DNA of 64,000 bases from Clostridium beijerinckii (GTDB lineage Bacteria; Bacillota; Clostridia; Clostridiales; Clostridiaceae), in assembly GCF_036699995.1 (NCBI RefSeq), contig NZ_CP144906.1, forward strand, positions 4,289,001 to 4,353,000, given 5' to 3'. Below are positions 8,785 through 16,547 of the stretch, piece after piece. The notes beneath the pieces are model-generated. The model worked only from the letters and a program-made list of their open reading frames with translations, was not told the DNA's origin and did not search any database. Each line of letters opens with the position of its first letter. Within the stretch, counting starts at the first letter, position 1. The position numbers and the translations under genes are program-made.

Positions 8785-8920
8785 TATAGATTCCTCCTAT
8801 TTTTGAGCTACACAAATTAACACTGCTACTCCAAAATAATACATCTGTTAGTAGGATGCACTAACATTGAAAAAAATATAAAAGATAATAACAAGAATTT
8901 AAAGATTTCTTGTAAAATAT

Positions 8921-8950
8921 AAGCCCCTTTGTTTTTTTACAAAGGGGCTT
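8921..8950 (-). terminator. Attenuator hairpin of the purine riboswitch
   Basis: Perfect 12-bp arms 8921-8932 and 8939-8950 with a short A/T loop. The hairpin stands 23 nt downstream of the aptamer on the minus strand and 137 nt before the TTG start. The following U-rich tract is modest (ATATTTTAC), so termination strength is uncertain. Confidence 0.7.
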
Positions 8951-8973
8951 ATAAGTAACAAGTACCTATAAAC

Positions 8974-9042
8974 ACCCATAGTCAGACAATTTACGGTAGT
9001 CCGGTAGAAACGCTTGAACCTTATTTTCAAGCATATACGGGT
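8974..9042 (-). promoter_or_regulatory. Purine (guanine-class) riboswitch aptamer
   Basis: Read on the minus strand, a 7-bp P1 (ACCCGTA with TATGGGT, 9036-9042 with 8974-8980) closes a three-way junction. P2 has GCTTGAA/TTCAAGC arms. The J2/3 core is TTTCTACC, the P3 loop contains CCGTAAAT, and J3/1 is GACTATG. These are the invariant parts of the purine riboswitch. The specificity base in GACTATG is C, which selects guanine/hypoxanthine rather than adenine. It controls the NCS2 permease downstream. Confidence 0.95.
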
Positions 9043-9523
9043 AAAATTTCATTATTTATATATGACATACTAATAAATTACTTTTTGAATTTCCATACAA
9101 TCATCGAATGTTAAAGCATAGAATAAATAAAATGTAATATATTCAGTGCGTAATATATAGCTCTTTATTTTACATACTTAATGCTACAATACTTTGGACT
9201 ATAAATCAATAGTAAATTAAATTTTTTATGTATTTTTTTTATTTTTATTTATCTAATGTTCGTGTTTTTATATGTTTTGGGCAAGAAAAATCTAATAATA
9301 TAGCTATAATTCCTCGTATGTAAAATTATTCCGAATATTAGTTTTTAAGCAATCTTAATATTTATATTTATTATTCTATTAACTTTTTATATTCTCCTGT
9401 TTACTATTAATCCCAAATAAACATTATTTTTGACTTACCTTTTAAATTCTTAATAGCAAAAGGATTAGTAATTATAGTATTTCTTACCAATCCTTCTACA
9501 ATTAAATATTCACATCCGTATTT

Positions 9524-10282
9524 CTATGATATTGGAGCCATAAGTATTTTTCCTGTTCCCCTATATACGTTAACTAATCCCTCTCCTGAGACTGCTGATC
9601 CAATTAAACTTTTACTAGACTTTTCAACTCTAAACTCTAAAGAATTAGACCAAGCAATTGCAAAATTTCCATCAATCCGTACCTCATCATTATCTAATAT
9701 AAATTCTATCAATTCGCTTCTTGGAACAGGACTTTCTAACACGGCTATCCCTTCACCTTTTAGACACAAATTAAATAGGCCTTCATTCCCAAGCATTGCC
9801 GAAGAAATGTTTGTCCTCGCAACTATCTTTTGCTGAACCTTAGATTCACACGCTAAGAAAAGTCCATCATCTAAAACTATCCCTCCCCATTCCGAAACTT
9901 CCTCAAGCAAAATATGCCTATATGTTGGTTCTAACATTAATAAGCCATTTCCCTGATATTTTGGTTTAATAGCAGACTCTTTTGTTACCTTTGATGATAT
10001 AGCTTTTCCAAAAAAATCACCAATTCCCTTAATATCAGCAGCCATACTCACAGATCCTGCTGTCCACTGCATTACCCCGGAACTTATTGTGTAAGCATTA
10101 CCATTCAACTCGATTAAAACCTGTCTTTTTCTAACATTCATCTCTGAAGCAAAATACGCAGACATTGCAGTTGCAGTACTTACACTCAAATCCTTTTTGT
10201 ATTCAAGAACCTTAACGCCTCCTCTTGATTCTACAACTTCAATATTTTTATTTTCAAAAAGATTCTTACACTTTACCATCAC
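9524..10282 (-). CDS. AIM24 family protein
   Basis: A 252-aa protein of the AIM24/TIGR00266 family, a double-stranded beta-helix fold with repeated short motifs. Family-like elements are the MQWTAGSVSM stretch, the central GGIVLDDGLFLACES segment, and the C-terminal GEGLVNVYRGTGKILMAP. The bacterial function is unknown. No signal peptide is visible, and the protein is probably cytoplasmic. It stands alone, facing the same way as the MntR-like gene but 370 nt after it. The start has AGGAGAG upstream. Confidence 0.8.
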   Translation of the reverse strand: MMVKCKNLFENKNIEVVESRGGVKVLEYKKDLSVSTATAMSAYFASEMNVRKRQVLIELNGNAYTISSGVMQWTAGSVSMAADIKGIGDFFGKAISSKVTKESAIKPKYQGNGLLMLEPTYRHILLEEVSEWGGIVLDDGLFLACESKVQQKIVARTNISSAMLGNEGLFNLCLKGEGIAVLESPVPRSELIEFILDNDEVRIDGNFAIAWSNSLEFRVEKSSKSLIGSAVSGEGLVNVYRGTGKILMAPIS

Positions 10283-10652
10283 AAACTCTCTCCTTTATTC
10301 TTTGACTATATATTTATTATATAGTCTATGTTAATTAATTACATTATTATGTATACAGGTAATAATATAGATTTTTACATAGGCATCAAACAATTAATTA
10401 AGCTTCTTCCACTTATAAAACGTAATATTCAAAAATACAGTTTGTAGCTTACTTTTTTGAATATAATGCAATTTCAGCAAGCACCTTTATTTAGAAAATA
10501 CTAAAAACTATATTTACTATTTAATTATATTTACTCAAACTCAAATAAAAGCAACATAAATAAATCAGATAATAAATTAAGCCTTATAATTAAGATTTAA
10601 CTTGCTATCTGATTTATCTTTATTACTGTTTAAATAAACAATCTCCATTTTT
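10283..10652. other. 370-nt gap after the MntR-like gene
   Basis: Apart from the hairpin at 10560-10617 the interval is AT-rich, with no ORF. It must hold the AIM24 promoter, but I cannot point to a convincing -35/-10 pair. Confidence 0.5.
10560..10617 (-). terminator. Probable terminator of the MntR-like gene
   Basis: Perfect 12-bp arms (10560-10571 and 10606-10617) with a long 34-nt loop, 36 nt after the stop codon. The downstream tract on the minus strand is T-rich but broken. The long loop makes this a weaker terminator than others in the window. Confidence 0.5.
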
Positions 10653-11123
10653 CTATTTTATAGACTCTCTATACTCCTTAAAAGCCTTAGCTATACTAGG
10701 GTTACTTTCTATAAATTGTACAAAATCCTGAAAGCATTTTGATGTTTCTTTACTTACAGTATGTTCTATCTTTTCTGTTTCATCTAATATTTCTTTATCA
10801 GGAATATCGAGTATCCTTAGAAAATTCTCAATAATATGATGCCTGTTAAGAAGTGCGGCGCCGAGTTTTTTACCACTTTCTTCAAGTATTATAATTCCAT
10901 ATTTTTCATACTTTACAAGTCTTTCCTCAGATAATTTCTGCACCATCCTTGTGGCAGAAGGAGGTTGAACATTAAGTGCATTTGAAAGTTCATTAATTCT
11001 TAAATACCCTTTATTCAATGACAATCTATATATCATCTCAAGGTAATCTTCCATGGACGCAGTTAGCTTGCTGTCTTCTTTCTTCATATATTCGTTAAAA
11101 GTATAGAAATCATTTTTAGCCAT
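10653..11123 (-). CDS. mntR: DtxR/MntR-family metal-dependent transcriptional repressor
   Basis: A 156-aa DtxR-family protein. An N-terminal winged helix-turn-helix (about residues 20-80, with TASMEDYLEMIYRL and the recognition region LNVQPPSATRMVQKL) is followed by the metal-binding and dimerisation helices containing NRHHIIENFL and ETEKIEHTVS. There is no SH3-like third domain, so it has the short MntR architecture. It is divergent from an NRAMP manganese transporter with a near-palindromic site between them, supporting Mn-dependent repression. A related protein is encoded at 59864-60349. Confidence 0.8.
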   Translation of the reverse strand: MAKNDFYTFNEYMKKEDSKLTASMEDYLEMIYRLSLNKGYLRINELSNALNVQPPSATRMVQKLSEERLVKYEKYGIIILEESGKKLGAALLNRHHIIENFLRILDIPDKEILDETEKIEHTVSKETSKCFQDFVQFIESNPSIAKAFKEYRESIK

Positions 11124-11238
11124 ATACTTACTCGCTCCCCGTAATAATCTACTTAATAAATTATATGCTTTGATGGCGAAAAAGTTACTTTACTGTAACA
11201 TTTAGAATATTATTGCATAACTTATAATATAAAATAAT

Positions 11239-11252
11239 TTAGACTAGGCTAA
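11239..11252. promoter_or_regulatory. Putative DtxR/MntR operator
   Basis: TTAGACTAGGCTAA is a near-perfect palindrome (TTAG-N-CTAG-N-CTAA) in the 220-bp region between the divergent repressor and mntH genes. The TTAG...CTAA pattern resembles DtxR-family boxes. It lies 92 bp before the mntH start codon. Confidence 0.45.
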
Positions 11253-11343
11253 GAAAGTTAACTGATAATAACTATCTTAATTACATATAAGATTAAAAAA
11301 ATTAGACACATAAAAAATAAAGTAAGAAAGGTGATGTATTTTC

Positions 11344-12642
11344 TTGGAGAACGAAAGAGGTTTAAGAAGCACTGATGTATCTGTTACTGGATTTGTTCCA
11401 TTTAAAAAAGACAGGAGTGCTCGTATTGGTAAGTTTAGTCAATTATTAAAATATTTAGGTCCAGCTTTTATTGTAAGTGTAGCATATATAGATCCTGGCA
11501 ACTTTGCAACTAATATTAGTGGAGGATCGGAATTTGGTTATGCGTTAATTTGGGTAATTTTATTTAGTAACTTAATGGCTATCTTTTTACAGATAATGTC
11601 TGCAAAATTAGGAATAGCTACAGGCCACAACCTTCCAGAAATGTGTGCTAAAGTATTTTCTAAAAAAACCAATTGGGTATTTTGGATTGTTGCAGAAATA
11701 GGTGCAATGGCAACTGACTTAGCAGAATTTCTAGGTGGAACTTTGGGATTATATTTATTGTTCCATATACCAATGATATATGCTGGATTTATTACAGGAA
11801 TAATAACATTCTTCATTTGTTATATGGAAAAGTATGGTCAAAAAACTATAGAAATAATAATATCAGTTCTTGTTGCAATAATCTGTATTGCATATACAAT
11901 AGAATTATTTCTTGCCAAACCTGATTGGTTTCAAGTAGGCATTCATACAATAATTCCATCACTGCCAAATAGTCAGGCATTATTAATCGCAGTAGGAATG
12001 CTTGGTGCAACAGTTATGCCTCACGTAATATACCTTCATTCACATTTGGTTCAGCATAGAGGAACTGATACATCCATTGAAGGAAAACTAAGACATTTAA
12101 AAATGGAAAAAATTGATGTAACAATAGCTATGAATATTGCCTTTATAGTGAATGCTGCAATGGTTATTGTATCTGCTGCTGTATTCAATAAAAATGGATT
12201 AATTGTTGATACAATGGAGCAAGCCCATGCATCATTACAACCTTTACTAGGTTCATTATCTAGCGGAGCTTTTGGGATAGCGTTACTTGCCTCAGGTTTG
12301 TCATCATCTGCTGTGGGTACTATGGCAGGTCAAACAATTATGAAGGGTTTTGTTAATTTAAGTATACCAATTAATATTAGAAGACTTATAACTATGATGC
12401 CCGCATTGGCTATAATTGCACTTGGAATAAATCCAATGAATGCCCTTGTTTTAAGCCAAGTGGCACTTAGCTTCATATTGCCATTTCCGATAATACAAAT
12501 GCTAACTATAGCTAGGCGTAAGGATTTAATGGGTATTATGGCAAATCGCAATTGGGTAAGAATTTTAGGTATTATCATCGCGGCTATAATCATATCACTA
12601 AATATGGTTCTCTTATATTTAACATTTACTGGCCAAGCTTAA
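11344..12642 (+). CDS. mntH: NRAMP-family manganese/divalent metal transporter
   Basis: A 432-aa NRAMP protein with about 11 membrane segments. The metal-binding motif DPGN is present in AYIDPGNFATN (TM1), and TM6 has the MPHVIYLHSHL signature including the metal-ligand methionine region. It imports Mn2+ with protons. The first codon is TTG at 11344, preceded at 11 nt by AAAGGTGAT, giving a hydrophilic N-terminus of about 35 residues. It is divergent from the MntR-like repressor. Confidence 0.92.
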   Translation: MENERGLRSTDVSVTGFVPFKKDRSARIGKFSQLLKYLGPAFIVSVAYIDPGNFATNISGGSEFGYALIWVILFSNLMAIFLQIMSAKLGIATGHNLPEMCAKVFSKKTNWVFWIVAEIGAMATDLAEFLGGTLGLYLLFHIPMIYAGFITGIITFFICYMEKYGQKTIEIIISVLVAIICIAYTIELFLAKPDWFQVGIHTIIPSLPNSQALLIAVGMLGATVMPHVIYLHSHLVQHRGTDTSIEGKLRHLKMEKIDVTIAMNIAFIVNAAMVIVSAAVFNKNGLIVDTMEQAHASLQPLLGSLSSGAFGIALLASGLSSSAVGTMAGQTIMKGFVNLSIPINIRRLITMMPALAIIALGINPMNALVLSQVALSFILPFPIIQMLTIARRKDLMGIMANRNWVRILGIIIAAIIISLNMVLLYLTFTGQA

Positions 12643-12696
12643 TAGTAATATTTTAGGAGTGTTTTGTGATTAAGTCTATTAACATGTTAAAAGATA

Positions 12697-12738
12697 AAAA
12701 CTCTTCTTTTCGGTATTCCAGAGCCTTAGAAGAGTTTT
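12697..12738 (+). terminator. Terminator after mntH
   Basis: 11-bp arms AAAACTCTTCT/AGAAGAGTTTT enclose a 20-nt loop, 55 nt after the mntH stop. The A/T flanks allow it to act on both strands. Confidence 0.75.
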
Positions 12739-12913
12739 CCTCCCACTATTAATTTAATCCACACATTTTTGAATGGACATCTTGTAAAATACAACTTAAA
12801 TATCTTTATGTATTTAATCGATGTTAGTAATTAAACGTAATTTCGCTTAAAAATTCTTAATCACCACACAAATTCACAACCATATATTAAATATAAGTAA
12901 TAATTAAGAAGGA

Positions 12914-13537
12914 ATGACATCTATGATATTAATTTTATCTGCTTTATTATTTAGTTTATCTTCTAACTTAGATAATTTAGTTATAGGTATTGCATATGGA
13001 ATAAAAAAAATAAGAATAGACACAACTGCAAATCTTATAGTAGCACTTGTAACTTCTACTGGAACATTTTTATCTATGTTACTTGGAATATATGTATCTA
13101 AATTTTTACCAAGCTTTTTATCAAATAGCTTAGGTGCTGGAATTATTATAATTCTAGGATTATACTTTGTAATTCAAAGTATTTTTAAACTTATAAATAA
13201 TAAAAAAATAAAAGAGCTCGCTTTAAAGAATACTAATGATATGATCGAATATGCAGAAAAATCAGATTTAGATAAGTCAGGAGATATAGATAAAAAAGAA
13301 GCCTTTTTGGTAGCTTTTGCATTAACATTTAATAACTTTGGTACAGGAGTTGCTGCAAGCGTGACAGGCGTTAATATAGAACTTACAGTCATATTAACAT
13401 TTATATTAAGTATTTGTACACTTAAACTTGGCGAAAGAGCTGGAAACCATATCTTAGGCGAATTTTTAGGTAAATTTGCTCCGTTAATTTCAGGACTCTT
13501 ACTTATAAGCCTCGGAGTCATAGAATTATTTAACTAA
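12914..13537 (+). CDS. YtaF/MntP-like membrane protein (putative Mn efflux, sporulation-linked)
   Basis: A 207-aa protein with about six membrane segments. The N-terminal SSNLDNLVIGIAYGIKK and the second-half NNFGTGVAASVTGVNIE are the paired aspartate/asparagine motifs of the MntP/YtaF (DUF204-related) family. A central hydrophilic loop contains DLDKSGDIDKKEAF, an EF-hand-like acidic stretch seen in YtaF proteins. YtaF is sporulation-linked in Bacillus; MntP exports Mn2+. Its place next to mntR/mntH favours a manganese role. No yybP-ykoY Mn riboswitch is visible upstream. Confidence 0.75.
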   Translation: MTSMILILSALLFSLSSNLDNLVIGIAYGIKKIRIDTTANLIVALVTSTGTFLSMLLGIYVSKFLPSFLSNSLGAGIIIILGLYFVIQSIFKLINNKKIKELALKNTNDMIEYAEKSDLDKSGDIDKKEAFLVAFALTFNNFGTGVAASVTGVNIELTVILTFILSICTLKLGERAGNHILGEFLGKFAPLISGLLLISLGVIELFN

Positions 13538-13605
13538 TAGATTTAGGTTAATATGGTTTACTAAAATCGTAACATAATAAATTTAAGAACAATTATAAAT
13601 TTTAG

Positions 13606-13643
13606 GAATGAAAGTATTTCTATAAACAGAAATGCTTTCATTC
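13606..13643 (+). terminator. Terminator between ytaF-like gene and ldh
   Basis: A 16-bp stem with one G-U position (arms from GAATGAAAG and CTTTCATTC) and a 6-nt loop lies between convergent genes. It is likely shared by both. Confidence 0.75.
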
Positions 13644-13694
13644 TCAATTTGTTATATAAAAAATCACTTATAAAAAGATATTAAATATCATATT

Positions 13695-14645
13695 TTATAA
13701 TTTAAGTCTTTTATTGTAGTCTTTAATAATTCCAATAGATTTTTTTAATTCTGCCTTTTCACTTTCAATTAAGTGATATTCAACAAGTTCCTTCACTCCT
13801 TGATTATTTAAAACCGCTGGAACACCTGCATATGTGTCGCTTTCACCATACTCTCCATTAAGCATAGCCGATACAGGAATAACTTTATTTTCATCACGTA
13901 ATATTGCTTTTACAATCTGAACAGTAGTTGCTGCAATACCAAAAGTAGTTGCACCTTTAGCATTTACAATACGATATGCTATTTTCTTAATATCTTCCGT
14001 TACTGAATTTAAATTAAAGCCTTTTAATCTCATTTTATTGTCATTGATTATATCTAAAAACTTTTTACCCCCAACTGTAATTTGACTCCATGGAATTATC
14101 TGCGAATCTCCATGTTCTCCCATGCACAAAGCATGAACACTTTGTGGATCAACACTCATAACATCAGCTAAATGATATTTCAAACGTGCTGAATCTAGAG
14201 CTGTTCCTGTTCCAATAACTTTGCTTGCTGGTAAACCTGAAAGTTTATGCACATAGTATGACATAACATCTACAGGATTTGTTATCACAACTATTATGCC
14301 TGAAAATCCACTTTTCATGATGTTCGGCACTATATTATTCATTATTCCTGCAGCTTTTTCTAACATATCTAATCTTGTTTGACCTGTAATATAAGGTAAC
14401 GCAGCTGCAATCACAACTATATCTGCATCAGTGCATTCTTCGTACTCCCCATTTTTCACCCTCATCTTACTTCCGCTATATCCAAGAGAATGCTGTAAAT
14501 CCGTTGCTTCAGCCCATGATTTTTCTTTATTTATATCAATCAATATTAAATCATCACAAGCATGATTCATTACCATGTCAAATGCTACCGCTGCCCCAAC
14601 AGAACCCGTTCCAACTATTACTACTTTACTTCTTCCAATTGCCAT
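13695..14645 (-). CDS. ldh: L-lactate dehydrogenase
   Basis: A 316-aa NAD-dependent L-lactate dehydrogenase, which reduces pyruvate to lactate and regenerates NAD+. The Rossmann motif is VGTGSVG (residues 11-17). The substrate-binding arginine is Arg91 (GQTRLDM), the catalytic pair is Asp151 in the ALDSARL motif with His178 in GEHGD, and Asn123 sits in TNPVD. Length is normal for the family. The start has AGGGGGA 6-7 nt upstream. An insertion sequence begins 23 bp upstream of the start codon, so the ribosome binding site is intact but the original promoter is displaced. Confidence 0.92.
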   Translation of the reverse strand: MAIGRSKVVIVGTGSVGAAVAFDMVMNHACDDLILIDINKEKSWAEATDLQHSLGYSGSKMRVKNGEYEECTDADIVVIAAALPYITGQTRLDMLEKAAGIMNNIVPNIMKSGFSGIIVVITNPVDVMSYYVHKLSGLPASKVIGTGTALDSARLKYHLADVMSVDPQSVHALCMGEHGDSQIIPWSQITVGGKKFLDIINDNKMRLKGFNLNSVTEDIKKIAYRIVNAKGATTFGIAATTVQIVKAILRDENKVIPVSAMLNGEYGESDTYAGVPAVLNNQGVKELVEYHLIESEKAELKKSIGIIKDYNKRLKL

Positions 14646-14660
14646 ATATATCCCCCTATA

Positions 14661-14668
14661 CTAATTTT
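14661..14668. repeat. Target-site duplication, left of IS copy 1
   Basis: The octamer CTAATTTT directly abuts the left IS end and is repeated exactly at 16473-16480 after the right end. The duplication lies between the ldh ribosome binding site and the element. Confidence 0.9.
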
Positions 14669-14818
14669 GGTACTGTCAAAGTTTTTTATCTAACTAAGGC
14701 AGCAACCCTTTAATTTTTCTTATTTTTTATATAAATAACTTGCCACCCCCAAAAAGTTAAGATATTTTATACTTGCAAAACAAAAACACTGAACTAAAAA
14801 AGGAGGCAAGCTATTACC

Positions 14819-16252
14819 ATGATTAATAAGTTTCTTCTTGAAACTGTAATTTATCTTATTGAAATTATAAAGTATCTCATGACTTTGCTGGTTGGCAAAA
14901 ACTTGCTTAAAAGCATTTCGGACGAACCTGTTAAGAAAGAATACCGAAAGCTTCAAGTAGATGATCAACCAATCTTTGATGTTCCCGAAAAACTTAACTA
15001 TAAGCTTCTAATAGCTGAATATGAGTTTAAGCACGGCAAAGAATTTGCTCCTGTGAAACCTCGCAAAAACAAAGCGTTAGCTCCTAAGGATGTTATCTGT
15101 CCTAAGTGTGGTGCTCCACATACCTATCTTTACGATAATAACGGAGGCCGAGGACAATATCTTTGCAAAGTCTGTGATACCACATTCAATCCTAAAAATT
15201 ACTATCAGAAATCCATAGTGTTAAGATGTCCTCACTGCAGTAAAACACTTGAAAGAATCAAGGCGCGTAAGGATTTCTACGTTTATAAGTGTAAGAATGA
15301 TAATTGCTCTTTTTACCAAAATAATCTTAAATCAATGACAAAATCTGAAAAACAAGATTTTAAGAAGAATCCTGGTAAGTTCAAAGTTAGATACATATTT
15401 AGAGATTTCACTTTTGACTTTAAGCCACTTTCTAAAGAAAGTCCGGTAAAATCAAAGGTTTCTCTTCCAAACATTATGATTTCTTCTTACACCTTAGGAC
15501 TCATTCTAACTTACTACGTTAACTACGGTTTATCTTCCAGAAAGACAGCTGCATTGCTTAAAGATATTCATGATATTAAAATATCTCATCAAGCAATTTT
15601 AAACTATGTTAATGCCGTTTCAATTGTAGTTAAGCCATTTATAGATAACTACGATTATAAACTTTCTGACTCTTTCTGCGGCGATGAAACCTACATAAAA
15701 GTTAACGGTAAGTGGAACTATATTTTCTTCTTTTTTGATGCTGTTAAAAAGATTATTCTATCTTACAGAGTATCACCACATAGAGATACCGAAACGGCTG
15801 TAAAAGCCATCGATGATGTTCTAAGTAAGTTAAAAGAAATACCTGAAGATCTTAATCTTATAACTGATGGTAACCCTATATATCTTCTTGCACAGCACTT
15901 CTTTGCAAGCCATAGTATAAAATTCGATGTTACTCAAGTTATAGGCTTAACCAATAAAGATGAAGTTTCAAAAGAATATAGGCCATTGAAGCAAATTATT
16001 GAACGTCTTAACCGAACCTTTAAAGGCAATTATAGAGCTACTACTGGCTTCGGAAGTCCTAACGGGTCGGTTGCATTTGTAACTATGTTTGTGGCATACT
16101 TTAACTTTCTAAGACCACATTCTGCCCTTGAAGGCAAAACTCCTGTAATCCTTGAAGAGTTAGAGTCAATGTCCAACATGCCTACTAGATGGTGCAAATT
16201 TATTGAACTATCTCAAGACTTTGTTCTAAATAACTGTACAATAACTGCCTAA
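14819..16252 (+). CDS. IS6-like DDE transposase, copy 1
   Basis: A 477-aa transposase. An N-terminal region of about 75 residues is followed by two zinc-finger-like units (CPKCGAPH...CKVC and CPHCSKTL...CKNDNC), an HTH-like segment (YGLSSRKTAALLKDIHDIKISHQAILNYVN, described by its ends only), and a DDE catalytic domain. The three acidic residues are best placed in GDETYIKVNGKW, LITDGNP and the IIERLNRTFK segment. The catalytic core resembles the IS6 family; the double zinc-finger N-terminus makes it longer than classical IS6 transposases. AAGGAGG lies 12 nt before the ATG. Confidence 0.88.
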   Translation: MINKFLLETVIYLIEIIKYLMTLLVGKNLLKSISDEPVKKEYRKLQVDDQPIFDVPEKLNYKLLIAEYEFKHGKEFAPVKPRKNKALAPKDVICPKCGAPHTYLYDNNGGRGQYLCKVCDTTFNPKNYYQKSIVLRCPHCSKTLERIKARKDFYVYKCKNDNCSFYQNNLKSMTKSEKQDFKKNPGKFKVRYIFRDFTFDFKPLSKESPVKSKVSLPNIMISSYTLGLILTYYVNYGLSSRKTAALLKDIHDIKISHQAILNYVNAVSIVVKPFIDNYDYKLSDSFCGDETYIKVNGKWNYIFFFFDAVKKIILSYRVSPHRDTETAVKAIDDVLSKLKEIPEDLNLITDGNPIYLLAQHFFASHSIKFDVTQVIGLTNKDEVSKEYRPLKQIIERLNRTFKGNYRATTGFGSPNGSVAFVTMFVAYFNFLRPHSALEGKTPVILEELESMSNMPTRWCKFIELSQDFVLNNCTITA

Positions 16253-16278
16253 TGATCTAAAGCAGTTGGTGAAACGCA

Positions 16279-16404
16279 CCCTTGACACGCCCACAAAGAT
16301 AAATGGTAAAATATCTCAATAGGCGGGTCTATTAGTCATGTTCAAAATTATCATTCACCCGTCCTTAACTGCCTAAGACCATTTATCTTTAGGTGTGTCA
16401 AGGG
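16279..16404 (+). ncRNA. Structured subterminal element of IS copy 1
   Basis: After the transposase stop, arms 16279-16307 and 16378-16404 form a 27-29-nt imperfect inverted repeat (CCCTTGACAC...GTGTCAAGGG outside, AAAGATAAATGGT/ACCATTTATCTTT inside). Within the loop, 16322-16328 pairs with 16357-16363. GCAGTT at 16262-16267 could pair with AACTGC at 16367-16372 as a pseudoknot. It could be a terminator for incoming transcription, a transposase-binding region or a small RNA. Identical in copy 2. Confidence 0.5.
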
Positions 16405-16472
16405 CAACTAGCAAACATAATTTAACATTAAATGGTAGTTGGATTGATTTTTCATATATTTTTTACACTACC

Positions 16473-16480
16473 CTAATTTT
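16473..16480. repeat. Target-site duplication, right of IS copy 1
   Basis: Exact repeat of CTAATTTT (14661-14668) directly after the right IS end. Confidence 0.9.
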
Positions 16481-16490
16481 GCTATAAATT

Positions 16491-16496
16491 ATTATA
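16491..16496 (-). promoter_or_regulatory. Candidate original ldh -10 element
   Basis: Minus-strand TATAAT 11 bp beyond the right target duplication. Before the insertion it would have lain about 33 bp upstream of the ldh start codon once the extra octamer is removed, a plausible promoter position. No good -35 is visible 17 bp further upstream, so this is tentative. Confidence 0.35.
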
Positions 16497-16547
16497 TCAA
16501 AAATCAAGCTCATTATCATCTAACCAATTCCACTTTGGCGTAAAAAC

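Larger units (their letters stand above)
8785..9523. other. 739-nt gap: riboswitch leader, remainder without features
   Basis: 8785-9045 is the leader of the purine permease, with riboswitch and attenuator listed separately. From about 9050 to 9523 the sequence is very AT-rich. I see no ORF with a ribosome binding site and no strong stem. Confidence 0.6.
14669..16472 (+). mobile_element. IS6-like insertion sequence, copy 1 (1804 bp)
   Basis: The ends were set by comparing the two copies in this window. Both begin GGTACTGTCAAAG and end TTTTACACTACC, giving imperfect terminal inverted repeats (GGTA-S-TGT-M-AAA). Both are flanked by different perfect 8-bp direct repeats, as IS6-family transposition produces. 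The element contains one transposase gene and a structured tail after it. The complete identity I see between copies implies recent movement. Confidence 0.92.

Noticed and set aside
12643..12913. Possible yybP-ykoY manganese riboswitch before the YtaF-like gene
   Set aside because: None of the conserved aptamer motifs is present.
14669..14690. Outward TTGACA at the IS left end as a hybrid promoter for ldh or the efflux operon
   Set aside because: Neither flank offers a reasonable -10 at 16-18 bp, so I do not call a promoter, though weak activity is not excluded.
14720..14968. 82-codon minus-strand frame, repeated at 50665-50913
   Set aside because: Antisense to the IS leader and transposase N-terminus in both copies; duplicated only because the IS is.
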